DNA from: Calothrix sp. CSU_2_0
GTDB lineage: Bacteria; Cyanobacteriota; Cyanobacteriia; Cyanobacteriales; Nostocaceae
DNA length: 64,000 nt
Assembly: GCA_012034595.1 (NCBI GenBank)
Contig: JAAUPE010000012.1
Span: forward strand, 1 to 64,000
Direction: 5' to 3'
Shown: positions 10,095 through 20,288 of the stretch, piece after piece
How the letters are laid out: every line of letters begins with the position of its first letter
Numbering within the stretch: the first letter of the stretch is position 1
The notes under the pieces: generated by a model
The model's input: only the letters and a program-made list of their open reading frames with translations
Database searches by the model: none
What the model was told of the DNA's origin: nothing
Made by a program: the position numbers and the translations under genes

Positions 10095-11873
10095 TTATTC
10101 TAATAATTTTGGGAGAATAATTCCTTTTGTGCCTAGTAAACGAGAGAAAATATGACCTTCTGAGTCATGAACGATGAAGTTTGCACTAATACCTGTTGCT
10201 GTTTTTTGTTGAATTTCGCAGGAGACGTAATAAGTCTGATTTACTGGTGTGATGGCAAATTGTTCGTATCTTTCCATTTGTCCGGGAAGGCAAATTTGTT
10301 TGTGGAAATGATATAACCAAATCCATAAAGGATGGGTGCTTAAATCAGTTGCGTAGGGATTCATCCAATCAACTGGAAATTGTCCTTGTTGCTTGGAGGT
10401 AATTGGTTTCCAAAAACATTCAGCAGTGATTTTTTCTGGACTAATATTAACGATACGTTTCATTTCTTGAAATGATGCACCGTGAAATAATGATGATGGA
10501 TTTTGTTGATAAAATTCTTTACCTCGTAATGTAATTATATTATCGGGTTCGAGGTTAAGATTTTCATATATGGGTGCTGCGGGAATTTCTCGGAGTAATT
10601 TGGGATTTGCACTGAAATGAAATACAGGTTTTCCAGCAGCGTTGTAACTGAAAATTTTGGCTTGAAGTTCGATTTCTTGCCCTTCAATTTTTGAGATTTC
10701 TTGCAGTTCAATAATATGTTCGCTCGCAAGATTTTCGTTAAAAGTAATACCCTTGAATACCCGAAAATTACTAGCGCAGAAAAATCGATATCCTGGGTAT
10801 AGATGTTCGCAAGTATCCGCAATCCAAGATACCGCACAAGTCGCAGGTAATACCAAATTCCCGGCAATTGTGTGATCGATTAAAAATGGGTTTGCTTCAG
10901 CTTGGAGACGACGACGAACTCGATGTGTGCGTAATTCAGTACCCAAAGGTGCAGGTGGAAAAATCATTGGACTACCAATCACTACCTGGGTAGTATCTTG
11001 ATGCGCTGGGTTGAGTTCATTGACCAACATTTGTGTACCCGCATCAACTGGGATGATATCAATTCCCCGACGGGCAAATTCCTGTTTGAGTTGAGGTGTA
11101 ACCATTCCGCTATCCCAACCACCCCAATTAATTGCTACTACGTGACATTCGGGATGCTGTTGTTTGATTAAATGGGCTGATTTGTTGAGGATTTCATTTG
11201 CGATCGCATAATCTGATTGTCCAATATTCCCATAAAATCCGGTGACGGAGGAGAATAATACTAAATGTTTTAGCTGGTTGAGGGGAATGCAATTAAGTAG
11301 GTTTTCTAGTCCTTGGACTTTGGCTGTATAAACTTTTTCAAAGTCTTCTTCGGTTTTCTTTTCGATTAGTTTATCTGCTAAGTTACCTGCTCCATGAATA
11401 ATTCCGGTAATTTTTCCAAGTTTGCTGGTTGTTTCTGCTAGTTGTATTTTTAATGTTTCTAAGTTGGTGACATCTACGCTCAAATATTCGGCGTTTCCAC
11501 CAGCTTGGTTGATTGCTGCTAATGTTTGTTTGATTTCACGATTGGATGTGATTTGGTTGTACATTTTTTGGACGCTGTTTGGTGTTGGTTTTTCACCAGT
11601 TGCTAAAATGTATTCCATGATGCGTTTTTTTAATGTTGCTTCATCAAAGCAGTTTTTAGCAAATTCGGGTTCGTTTTCTATTAGTTGGGAACGTCCCAAA
11701 AGTATGAATTTGCACGGGTATTTTTGAGCTAGTTTGATTGTGCATTTTGCGGTGATTCCTTTGGCTCCTCCGCTAACTACAAATACGGATTTGGTGTTGA
11801 TATGGGTTGTGATGGGCATAGGATTTAATTGGGGGAGATGGTGTTTATTTGGGGAAGAGAAAATAACCGCCAA
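10095..11873 (-). CDS. hglD: HglD: ketoreductase-dehydratase subunit
   Basis: The first half of this 592-residue protein is a ketoreductase of SDR fold: NADPH loop VSGGAKGITA near residue 34, LFSSVTGFYGNIGQSDYAIAN with catalytic Ser and Tyr near residues 207-225. The second half is a hot-dog dehydratase with the HxxxGxxxxP motif in FLIDHTIAGNLVLP near residue 335. It would reduce and dehydrate the beta-keto intermediates made by HglE/HglC. It lies between a small membrane protein gene and hglC. A start at MPITTH (residue 18) is possible. Confidence 0.9.
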   Translation of the reverse strand: MAVIFSSPNKHHLPQLNPMPITTHINTKSVFVVSGGAKGITAKCTIKLAQKYPCKFILLGRSQLIENEPEFAKNCFDEATLKKRIMEYILATGEKPTPNSVQKMYNQITSNREIKQTLAAINQAGGNAEYLSVDVTNLETLKIQLAETTSKLGKITGIIHGAGNLADKLIEKKTEEDFEKVYTAKVQGLENLLNCIPLNQLKHLVLFSSVTGFYGNIGQSDYAIANEILNKSAHLIKQQHPECHVVAINWGGWDSGMVTPQLKQEFARRGIDIIPVDAGTQMLVNELNPAHQDTTQVVIGSPMIFPPAPLGTELRTHRVRRRLQAEANPFLIDHTIAGNLVLPATCAVSWIADTCEHLYPGYRFFCASNFRVFKGITFNENLASEHIIELQEISKIEGQEIELQAKIFSYNAAGKPVFHFSANPKLLREIPAAPIYENLNLEPDNIITLRGKEFYQQNPSSLFHGASFQEMKRIVNISPEKITAECFWKPITSKQQGQFPVDWMNPYATDLSTHPLWIWLYHFHKQICLPGQMERYEQFAITPVNQTYYVSCEIQQKTATGISANFIVHDSEGHIFSRLLGTKGIILPKLLE

Positions 11874-11965
11874 GATGCAGAGTACGCCAAGGAATAAAGG
11901 AAGAGAATATCAAGTTTTGTATTTGGATAAGTGATACTTTCTATCTATATCTGCGGTTTTATCTC

Positions 11966-12484
11966 TTATCTGTCGTAATAGAGTGAATCAGGTGAGTTTC
12001 TACGTGGGTTATTATTGTCGTTGTTCTCGTTACTTTCATTAGGATTTCTAATTGATTGGGAGATAAATATAAAAAATCCAATCATGATAATAGTGATAAT
12101 TGCAATTAAATTATTATTACTACTACTATTACTATTACTATTACTATTACTATTATTTTGGCTACTGCTACTACTATTACTAACTAGACTAGTGTTACTA
12201 TTTCCTGAATCTCCTAAGCGGACATCTCCTAAGTCTTTTTGAGCGGATGATAGCCAAATTGAATATTGATAAGGTCTATATCCTGATGCCTCAACATATA
12301 TTTGACCTTGGACATTTTTAGCTTTATCTGGATTGATTTGAAAGCGATAAATTCCTTCTATATCTGTGTGGGAAGTGAGGGAAATTTCATCGGTTTTTAA
12401 TGAAACTTTGGCTCCCCGAATCGGTGCTTGCTTTTCGTAGTCAATGATACGACCGATATAATTTATTGTGTTTTTTTTTGACAT
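11966..12484 (-). CDS. small membrane protein with carboxypeptidase-regulatory-like domain inside the hgl series
   Basis: This 172-residue protein is not one of the named hgl genes I know. Residues 1-95 resemble a carboxypeptidase regulatory-like (transthyretin-fold) domain (GRIIDYEKQAPIRGAKVSLK, DIEGIYRFQI, EASGYRPYQYSI). It continues with a Ser/Asn linker encoded by a trinucleotide microsatellite, one membrane helix (about 127-145, LIAIITIIMIGFFIFI) and an Asn-rich charged tail. It is co-directional with hglG and hglD and could be in the same transcript. The start has no obvious alternative. Function unknown; a role in anchoring the synthase is speculation. Confidence 0.7.
   Translation of the reverse strand: MSKKNTINYIGRIIDYEKQAPIRGAKVSLKTDEISLTSHTDIEGIYRFQINPDKAKNVQGQIYVEASGYRPYQYSIWLSSAQKDLGDVRLGDSGNSNTSLVSNSSSSSQNNSNSNSNSNSSSNNNLIAIITIIMIGFFIFISQSIRNPNESNENNDNNNPRRNSPDSLYYDR
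12105..12185. repeat. trinucleotide microsatellite (TTA/CTA)
   Basis: A run of imperfect TTA/CTA/TTG triplets encodes the Ser/Asn linker of the small membrane protein. Such tracts change length by slippage in whole codons, so the linker may vary between strains. Confidence 0.7.
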
Positions 12485-12573
12485 ATTTAATTAAATTTAG
12501 AAATGGAGATTGAGGGATATGGAGAGATACTATTTCCACGTCTCTCCATGTCTCCTCTTGTTAGCTACTTCCT

Positions 12574-14897
12574 TTATTTCGCTATCAGTGTTACTCTTCC
12601 TTGAGTTCCATAAGCGACTTCGGTAAGGTTACGGTTTGCATCGTGCAATTCTGCGATGATGTGTTTTGCCGATGTTTCTGCGTCAAGGGTAGGACTAATA
12701 TCGATCGCTCGACAAAATACGTTGGACCATTCCCAAATCATGGTTTTGCTTAACCCAAATAAACCTGCCGCGATCGCACTATATTTTGTTTGATGTGCTA
12801 ACCCGAAAGCTCCATCGAGACGAGCTACTGTACAGAAACAACTGCGCGTTTGTAATGCTGCTTCGTTTAGGGATTTTTTCAGGTGTTTGGCTATTAAGAA
12901 TACCTGTTTGACAATGGCTTTTTCTGCGGGATTGTAATAGATACTGTTGTCGTTGGGTAGTTGGAAGTTGGGATGAATGTGAATAAATGCACCGATGGAA
13001 CCGTAGTTGGTCATTATTGCATTCAGTTGTGTTTGCAAATGTGCTTCGCTCAGTTCTGTCATTACTACCCGTTCGATACCCGCAGGTAAGGTTGATTTGT
13101 TGGGTGATACGATCGCAGGAAAGTTTAATATCACTACTTTCCAACCTTGTTGGGTTAAACCGCTTGCAACTTTTGCTGTTGTATCAGAACCATCATCGGT
13201 AATTAAAGCTACGGAACCGCTCGCTAGTTGGAAATCGAGCCAGTCTGGTTGGTTGAGGATTTGGAGTGATGCGGGGAGTCTCGGAATCCCCGTATCTAAA
13301 TCTACATCTAAATCGAATTCATCAACAACGCTTACATCGGTTCGTCTGTCAATCGGATCAAATTCAAGCTTTTTTTTTCACCCCCAGCAAGGTTCTGGAG
13401 GTAATTAGCGATTTGTCCGATGGTGCGAAGCTCGGCTATTTCCTCCATGTTATCGGGTTTGGGTAAGTCGGGGAATGCTTCTTGCAATGCTCCCATTATC
13501 TCGACTCGTTTGATGGAGTCAATTCCCAAATCTGCTTCCATGTCCATGTCGAGTTCGAGCATTTCCACGGGATAACCTGTTTTTTCGCTAGTGATGGCTA
13601 GTAATGCTTGGTCGAGATTTTCGACATCGACAGTGGTTGTTTCTGCGTTTGCAATCGCGGTAATTGTGGGAACTTCGACTTCTAAGTTTACTGTTGGTGG
13701 TTGTAAGGTGGAAACTTGGGTTGCTACTGGTGCTGTAATTTCAGGGATTACAGGTGTTGCAACGAAAGTAACTGCGGGTACAATCTCTGCGTTATTTGTA
13801 ACTACTGTGCTACTTCCATTTGGAGTTGCTGAGTTATTTGATTGCAGATATTCTACTATTTGTGCGATCGTCCGCTTTTCACCTAGTTCTTCGAGGTTTG
13901 GTTGGGGTAATTCTGGGTAAATTTCTTGCAATCCTCCCAATATTTCGACTCGTTTAATTGAGTCGATTCCCAAGTCAGCTTCCATGTCCATGTCGAGTTC
14001 GAGCATTTCGACTGGATAACCTGTTTTTTCGCTGGTGATGGCTAGTAGTCTATCGCTTAAGTCAGATAAGTCGATTGTTGTGGTTGTGGAGTTTGTAATT
14101 GCAACTGCTGAAACAATTGGTTCTTGAATTACAGTTTCTTCGATTACAGTTTCTTCAATTACAGTTTCTTCAATTACAGGCTTTTCAATTACTGGTTGCA
14201 CAATTGATGGAGCTTGTACGAAAGATGAACTATGATTAAAAACTTCAGTTGTTGCTTGTGTAGAAGCAGGTGCAGGAATTACAGGTAAAATTTCTACAAC
14301 TTTATTTGTAGCTGGTTTGCGAATAACAGGTGTTGGTGTAACCAGCTTGTCTACTACTTGAGAACCCGAATCTTCTAGATTGGGCGAAGTAGTTAATAAT
14401 TCTTCAACTTCACCATCACCCAATTCACCAGAAATAACCTGTGCATATTCCTGCTGAATGACTTGGAAAAATTGCTTAGTGTAGTCAACTTGATGCTGAA
14501 GGTATTGTTCGTGAACCCGTAGAGTCTCACCTTGCTGTGAATGAAACTGCATCATACTGCGTTCCAAACTCTCCATCACCACAGCTTTAGTCGGATTCGC
14601 AGCGTCAAAGTTAGCAAATAAAGCATTTTGCTGTTGCATCAGTTGGAAAAAGGTTTGTGCGTACTCCTGCTGATGATTTAGATACAATCCGTGAACTTGT
14701 AAATTTTCACTTTGATTTTGTTGAAACTTTGTCAGGACGTACTCTAAGCTTTCTAAAACCCGTTGGTAATAAGCCAGATTGTTAGATGTAGGTTGCATTT
14801 GTGACTGTCTTGCTGATTGAGTAACAGGTGGGACAGATTTTTCTGGTTCTGAATTGTGAAGGTCAATCTGAGTGTTGGGTGCTAAATTCAACTTCAC
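12574..14897 (-). CDS. hglF: HglF-HglG: tandem ACP and ketoreductase-like subunit (one frameshift at 13370-13378)
   Basis: The first 521 residues are HglF. Two helical repeats (about 40-90 and 100-150) each contain an H-x-x-x-[FY]L-x-x-[QH] motif. A Pro/Val linker follows, then two ACPs with DLGIDSIKRVEI, phosphopantetheine Ser at residues about 313 and 461. The ATG overlaps the hglE stop as ATGA. The frame then stops after a nine-base homopolymer. Adding one base gives 774 residues continuing without a gap into a Rossmann-type KR-like domain (VALITDDGSDTTAKVASGL, then GLAHQTKYSAIAAGLFGLSK), which corresponds to HglG. No ATG lies upstream of that domain in its frame, so I favour one fused gene; a separate hglG with a GTG or TTG start is possible. 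Confidence 0.85.
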
Positions 14898-17800
14898 TTC
14901 AGAATTACCATTTTACTGCCATTTGTATGGTTTGACGTAAAAGTTGCTGGTTTTGATTCTGGATGCGAACCTGACGGGGAATTTGCTTTAACACCATTAG
15001 TAGTAACGGTTGCAACTTGTGCTGTGGAGTGATGACCATTACTAGAATTAGTAGAGGAATTCGCAGAGATTGACATGCTAGAGGTTTGAATTAATTGCTT
15101 TTCAGATTCAACGTTACGAACAAGTCGTGTTTCTTCAGTTACATTTTTCCCATCTTTAACTGGAATTTGACCGTTTACTTGCACCTTATAGCCATCTTCG
15201 AGTGCTTGTGTCCATAGCTTGCGAGTTTTTTCGGAAACGTGGTTAGCACCGTTGAGACGAATATTTATGCCTTTATTTGTCTCAGTTGGGGGTAAAGAAA
15301 TGGGTACTTGGTAAGGATCGAGATTTTTGAGGGGCAATCCCGCCACACGCAATTGTACAACCGCTTCCCGCAGAGTGCGATCGCTATTTTTGTGGCTGCT
15401 ACCATTCAAAGCTACGGCAATATGGGGACGGGTTCCCAAAATGTCTTTAACTAGGTTGGTGAGAACCTTACGGGGACCAAATTCCACAAAACAGTAACCA
15501 CCAGCACCATAGATATTTTCGATTTCCTGCTTAAACAGTACGGAACTCGCAAGGTGGGTTTCCAAAATCTTTTGAATCCCTTGGGGTTCCTGGGGATACA
15601 GATTTCCCGTAACATTGCTATAAATGGGAATTTTCGGTGTTTGGAAATTGACGTTACGTAGTGCGATCGCAAATGATTTCTGAGCAAAGGCAATTAGGGA
15701 TGTGTGGAATGCAGCCGAAACAGGTAGCAATATCGCAGTATAACCCTTATCCTGCAAAGCTTGTCGAGCTTGGTGAATATCAGCCGTTGGACCAGCTAAA
15801 ACCACCTGATTTTGGGAATTATAATTAGCAACAGAAACACCAGGATAATTTGCGATCGCGGCTTCAACTTTACTCAAATCCTCCCTCACAGCTAACATTG
15901 CCCCCGCATCGTAATCGGGGTCTTGGGGTGGTGACATTGCTTGTCCCCGTGCCTTCACCAATAAGCTATAATCTTCATCAGTGAAGACCCCTGCCGCCCA
16001 CAATGCCGTTAATTCACCAAAACTATGTCCGGCAACAAAATCAGATTTGAACCCAGCTTGTTGCAAAATCTTGTACATCCCCGCACTCAACATCCCAATT
16101 GCGGGTTGAGCATATTCTGTACATTGTAATGCGGCAATTTGAGCATTTCTCTCCATCTCATCAAACACTGGATGGGGGAAAACAACTTCCGAAAGGGGAG
16201 CGCAATTATCCTTCAGCAACAAACTGTCCATGTAACCAAACATTTGCTGCATCTTGGGGAAATTCATCACCAATTCCCGTCCCATTTCCAGGTATTGCGA
16301 ACCTTGCCCGGAGAACAAAGCTACCACCTTACCACCCAATTCCATCCCACTTTGACGGTAGAAAATACCTTGGGGATGTTCCCAAGCAGGTAAGGAAGAC
16401 TTGGTTCGCAACAACTCGACGGTCATTTGCAGCAACTTAGCAGCTTCATTCCTCGACTCTGCCACAAATCCCACCCTGGGAGCATTGAGAGGAATTTCTT
16501 TAACCTTACATTCCTCAATTAGTTCGAGGTAATCTTTCTGCCCAGCGTCGGATTGCAACTTTGCTAACACTTCTTCGCATCGACTTTGCAACAATGCCAC
16601 ATCAGCAGCAAATAGGATGATTTCCGATGGTGTGCTGTGGAGACGATAAGGACTAGTATTTGCTGCGGGAGTTACATATTCCTCTAAGATAACGTGGAAA
16701 TTAGTACCACCAAATCCAAACGAACTCACACCAGCACGTCGGGGAGCTTCATTTTCTGCCCGAATCCAAGGACGGGTTTCGGTATTTAGGTAAAATGGCG
16801 AATTTTTAATGTTGAGTTTGGGATTTGGTTCGGTAACATTAATCGTCGCTGGCAAAACCTTATGATGCAATGCCAGCGCCATTTTTATCAAACTAGCAGA
16901 ACCCGCAGCCGCTTTTGTATGTCCAATTTGGGATTTGACACTACCCAAAGCAATATATTGCTTTCTGGCATTGTCATCACCAAAAAACTCCCGCAGCGAT
17001 GCAAACTCAGTTGGGTCTCCTGCCATTGTACCCGTTCCGTGGGCTTCAACTAAGCCAACAGTTGCCGGATTAATCCCCGCATCATCGTAAGCACGTTGTA
17101 ACGCTTTTACCTGCCCTTCTTGACGCGGTGCGTAAATACTCTTATAACGTCCATCGCTCGATGTCCCAATCCCACGAATCACCGCATAGATTTTGTCTCC
17201 ATCCCGTTCGGCATCTGCCAAACGTTTTAATACCACCATCCCAATGCCTTCACCTAACATCATCCCGTCAGATTTAGCATCGAATGGTTGAACCTTGTCA
17301 CCAGGAGAAACAGCCGGAGTTTTGCTAAAGGAAATATATGCCATGATGGAGTTATCTGTATCCACCCCACCGTAAGCATCATATCGCTACGATGCTCAAT
17401 TAATTCGCTAATCGCCATTTTAATGCGGCAAATGAACTTGCACAAGCAGCATCAACTACACAGTTAGTACCCCCAAAATTCAAACGGTTGGCAATTCGTC
17501 CAGAAACGACATTTGCTAGCATTCCTGGAAAGGCATTTTCGTCCCACTTCACATAGGCACTTTTGAATTTGCCAATAATTTTCTCCGTATCCTCATCGGA
17601 TAAACCGCTACTTTTGAGAACCTTTTCCCAAACTGGATATTCCAACCGTGCAGCTAAAGGCATTGCAAGTTGTTTTCCGGAAGCAACACCAAGAATTACC
17701 CCTACATTTTCGCGATTAAACTCGCAAGTTGTATTGTAACCAGCATCTTCCATCGCTTCCTTCGCAACCACCAAACTCAGCAACTGCGACACATCAGTCA

Positions 17801-18200
17801 CTTCTAAAATATTCGGTGGCAAGCCAAATTCCATCGGGTTAAAATCAACATAAGGAATAAATCCACCGTGTTTACAATATGTTTTATCTTCTTTAGTGCG
17901 GGGATTCGGGTCATAATAATCATCGACATTCCAATGGGTATCTGGAATCTCAGTAATACAGTCAACTTTATTAATAATATTTTCCCAATAGTCACGCAGA
18001 GTTCTTGCTTGGGGAAAGAGGTTTGCCATCCCAATAATCGCGATCGGATTATCTTGCAGTTGCCTGTTCATTTTGTTGGTTGACATAGGTTTGTCCGACA
18101 TCCTCTTTTTCTCCTCAATAAACTTTAATAATGCTTGCTCACAATCGTTAATTTGGTTTTCCAATTGCAACAAAGCAGTATCTATCCAAGAAGCAGACAT
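14894..18200 (-). CDS. hglE: HglE: KS-AT polyketide synthase subunit (two frameshifts near 17370 and 17420)
   Basis: The first enzyme of the hgl series begins with a 60-residue docking-like N-terminus, then a ketosynthase (NPIAIIGMANLFPQA to about residue 480) with active Cys at about residue 253 in DAACASS and His residues in EAHGTGTMAGD and KSQIGHTKAAAG. An acyltransferase follows (ALFSGQGSQYLEMG, AGHSFGELTALW), then a Ser/Asn-rich linker. As read, the KS is cut twice within 60 bases: one base is missing from an A-run (17418-17421) and one from a G-run (17370-17371). Restoring both gives 1102 residues and the consensus ALKMAISELIEHRSDMMLTG. I therefore regard this as a functional gene with sequence errors. 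Confidence 0.88.
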
Positions 18201-18690
18201 AGGCTAATCTTTGGTAGTGTTGATGATGAGAAGTTTTGTGGAAGGGAACCTTCCCCACAAACTTCTGATGAAGCTACGGTAATTTCTGTTACCAACCAAA
18301 AACGAGCTATCTGTTCTTTACAGCAGCCATTTATTCGCAATAATCTAAGGTTTTGCGTCAATTAATAAGTGTTAGTGGTTAATAGTTAATGGTTAATAGC
18401 TTATATTTAGATGTTTCTAGGGTGAGCATTGCCCACCCTTGGTTAATAAGCACTAATACTTAATAACTTACATCTAATTGCTAATAACTAATAACTAATA
18501 ATTAATACCTAATAACTAATAAAATTAACGCTTCTGGTCATTCCAGCGATGTAATGGCAATCTTAATCTCATTTAAGTCTAAAAAATGCTACATATCTAT
18601 CAGTTGAGGTGTCGGGAGTTGCCTATTTTTGATTCCCCTAAACTATATTTGTAACTAGTTTTAGACAAAATGATAAAACTGCAAATAGTG
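18201..18690. other. hgl upstream region with repeats
   Basis: This 490-bp region should hold the hgl promoter, but I could not identify a convincing site. It contains a hairpin repeat at 18231-18264, a GC-rich hairpin AGGGTGAGC/GCCCACCCT at about 18419-18439, and iterated TTAATAGTTAATGG and CTAATAACTAATAA words (18369-18522). Confidence 0.5.
18231..18264. repeat. hairpin repeat, copy 1
   Basis: AAGTTTTGTGGAAGG pairs with CCTTCCCCACAAACTT to form a long imperfect hairpin. A second copy of the same palindrome, in the other orientation, is at 29610-29647. It is an extragenic repeat just upstream of hglE. Confidence 0.7.
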
Positions 18691-18969
18691 CTACACCACG
18701 GTGGATTCCTGATACTGTGGTAATAGGTCAATTACATTGTTGAAACTCGTAAAATAATCTTGTAATGCACTAGCTGCTTGACCAGTAAACTCAATCCATT
18801 CGTTGTGGCACAGATTTTGAGAAATTGATTCTAATTGAAATAATGGATACTTGGGAGTAGCTATTAAGACAGAAACGCTTTTTTCGCCAGAGCTAGTCCT
18901 GCTATCTAATTTTACTGCGGCAACATAACTCGTGTTAATTACAACGTTTTGTATCTTGATAAATGCCAT
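18691..18969 (-). CDS. conserved hypothetical small protein
   Basis: I do not recognise a domain. I chose the internal start MAFIKIQNVVIN because the upstream extension (to 19071) is Cys-rich and lacks coding character. The 92-residue product looks like a small beta-sheet protein (VVINTSYVAAVKLDS, KSVSVLIATPKYPLFQL) with an amphipathic C-terminal helix (ASALQDYFTSFNNVIDLL). It stands alone between hglE and a ParB-like gene on the same strand. Confidence 0.5.
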   Translation of the reverse strand: MAFIKIQNVVINTSYVAAVKLDSRTSSGEKSVSVLIATPKYPLFQLESISQNLCHNEWIEFTGQAASALQDYFTSFNNVIDLLPQYQESTVV

Positions 18970-19637
18970 AGCTAATTCAGCGTCCAAGATAATATAATTT
19001 AAAGTTTTGACAAACTTGAGTCTGGCAAATTCGTTACAAAAACACCCCTCTTGATAAGTCTTTTCTACCAATCAATCGAATAACACCACATTATTCGTCA
19101 ATTTTTTCGTATTTAGATATTATGCGCTCGTGATTGAATAGCTAGGAGCTTTGTCAATTGAGAGCTTCATAATTACTTTAAACACTAACATAACTATGAA
19201 AATTCGGATAAGAACTTCAAGATTTTTATGAATTTGATGCATAATTAATAATGTAAATGTAAAGTAGAATAAAACAGTATATAATGCTACGATTATCCGG
19301 CATTAGATAATATTTGAATTTGTTATTTATGTACGTTTTTTAGTCGCTTTTAAGATAGTATCTGCGAGTGATATTCTAAATATTCTTTTAAAATTTATTG
19401 AAAAGTAATTAAAAAACCCGATTTCCTCAGAAAATCGGGTTTTGTAGTTTGATATTTTGATTTGGAATTAACAAAATCGATCCATAATAAAATTACCCCA
19501 CCCTATAAACGAGCAGAGCGAGACTTCCCATACGCGATCGCATTACCGTAGGGTAGTGGAGGGAACTGGATATTGATTATTTCCCCCTTGTAAATGGGGA
19601 CTAAAGGGGGGTAATTTCTGAGATATGGGTGAGAAAA
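18970..19637. other. intergenic region
   Basis: This is an AT-rich non-coding stretch of about 670 bp. The only clear structure is a strong hairpin at 19414-19442. HIP1-like GCGATCGC is present near 19535. Confidence 0.5.
19414..19442. terminator. hairpin AAACCCGATTT / AAATCGGGTTT
   Basis: An 11-bp stem with a short loop (about 19415-19441), flanked by an A-run on the left and TTTT on the right, has the form of a bidirectional factor-independent terminator. It lies 195 bases downstream of the degenerate methylase gene (minus strand). Confidence 0.6.
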
Positions 19638-20288
19638 TTAAATTATTTTTCTTGCTTGTTTCCCGGTTAAATTTTGCCAGCGTTGGATACCTCGACTGAT
19701 TAATTCCGGGTTCTCGTCACCAATAAAACATGTACGTCCTAAACGATCGCAACTAATCAAAATTTCCCCATGTCCCATAAATGGAGCTATCACAAAGCTA
19801 TTGGGGTTGCTGTACATATTTAACAGATAACTAATAATTCCTTCAACACCTTCGAGATTGATGGTATTTTCGGGTTTAGGGGTTGGATGATGGGAAAAAA
19901 TACCCACGTAGATGTTATTTAAAATAAATTCGTGCTGAAATGGCATTTGATGACTGCTGCAAAAATTATTCACATTTCCCTGCGATCGCAATACAGCGAC
20001 AACTCTGGCTTCATTGACAAGATAGTCATGTTCCCAGAAGGATGATAGGGTTGCGATCGCAAGAGCTGCATCGGAGGGTAAGAGGTTAATAAATTGCTTG
20101 CCTGCTGTATTCCCGCAATAAATCAGATGCTTGTTTAACATCCATTTTTCACCGGGTTCAACTCCGCTTTGATTGGCTGCTGTTATCGCTTTACCATTGT
20201 TGATAGGTTGGGATGGCTCTTTTTTGGGTATGGGTTTTGTGTATTTTTTAGATGTCGCGATCGCGGGGTTTTTCTGGTGATGTTTCAC
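19638..20288 (-). CDS. degenerate DNA-methylase-fold protein partnered with a ParB-like protein
   Basis: The 216-residue product has the layout of the small DNA methylases that pair with ParB-like nucleases: an entry motif (EKWMLNKHLIYCGNT near residue 47) and a C-terminal SAM-binding segment (FVIAPFMGHGEILISCDRLGRTCFIGD then RWQNLTGKQA). The catalytic DPPY-type tetrapeptide expected near residue 80 is replaced by IATLSSF. It is therefore probably inactive as a methyltransferase and may only bind DNA or AdoMet. It overlaps the end of the upstream ParB-like gene by 41 bases, which indicates translational coupling. The basic Lys/Pro N-terminus (residues 1-30) may contact DNA. Confidence 0.65.
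   Translation of the reverse strand: MKHHQKNPAIATSKKYTKPIPKKEPSQPINNGKAITAANQSGVEPGEKWMLNKHLIYCGNTAGKQFINLLPSDAALAIATLSSFWEHDYLVNEARVVAVLRSQGNVNNFCSSHQMPFQHEFILNNIYVGIFSHHPTPKPENTINLEGVEGIISYLLNMYSNPNSFVIAPFMGHGEILISCDRLGRTCFIGDENPELISRGIQRWQNLTGKQARKII

Noticed and set aside
14894-18200. hglE as a true pseudogene
   Set aside because: Two single-base losses in short runs within 60 bases restore consensus exactly, and the same kind of error breaks unrelated genes such as acs and the P-ATPase.
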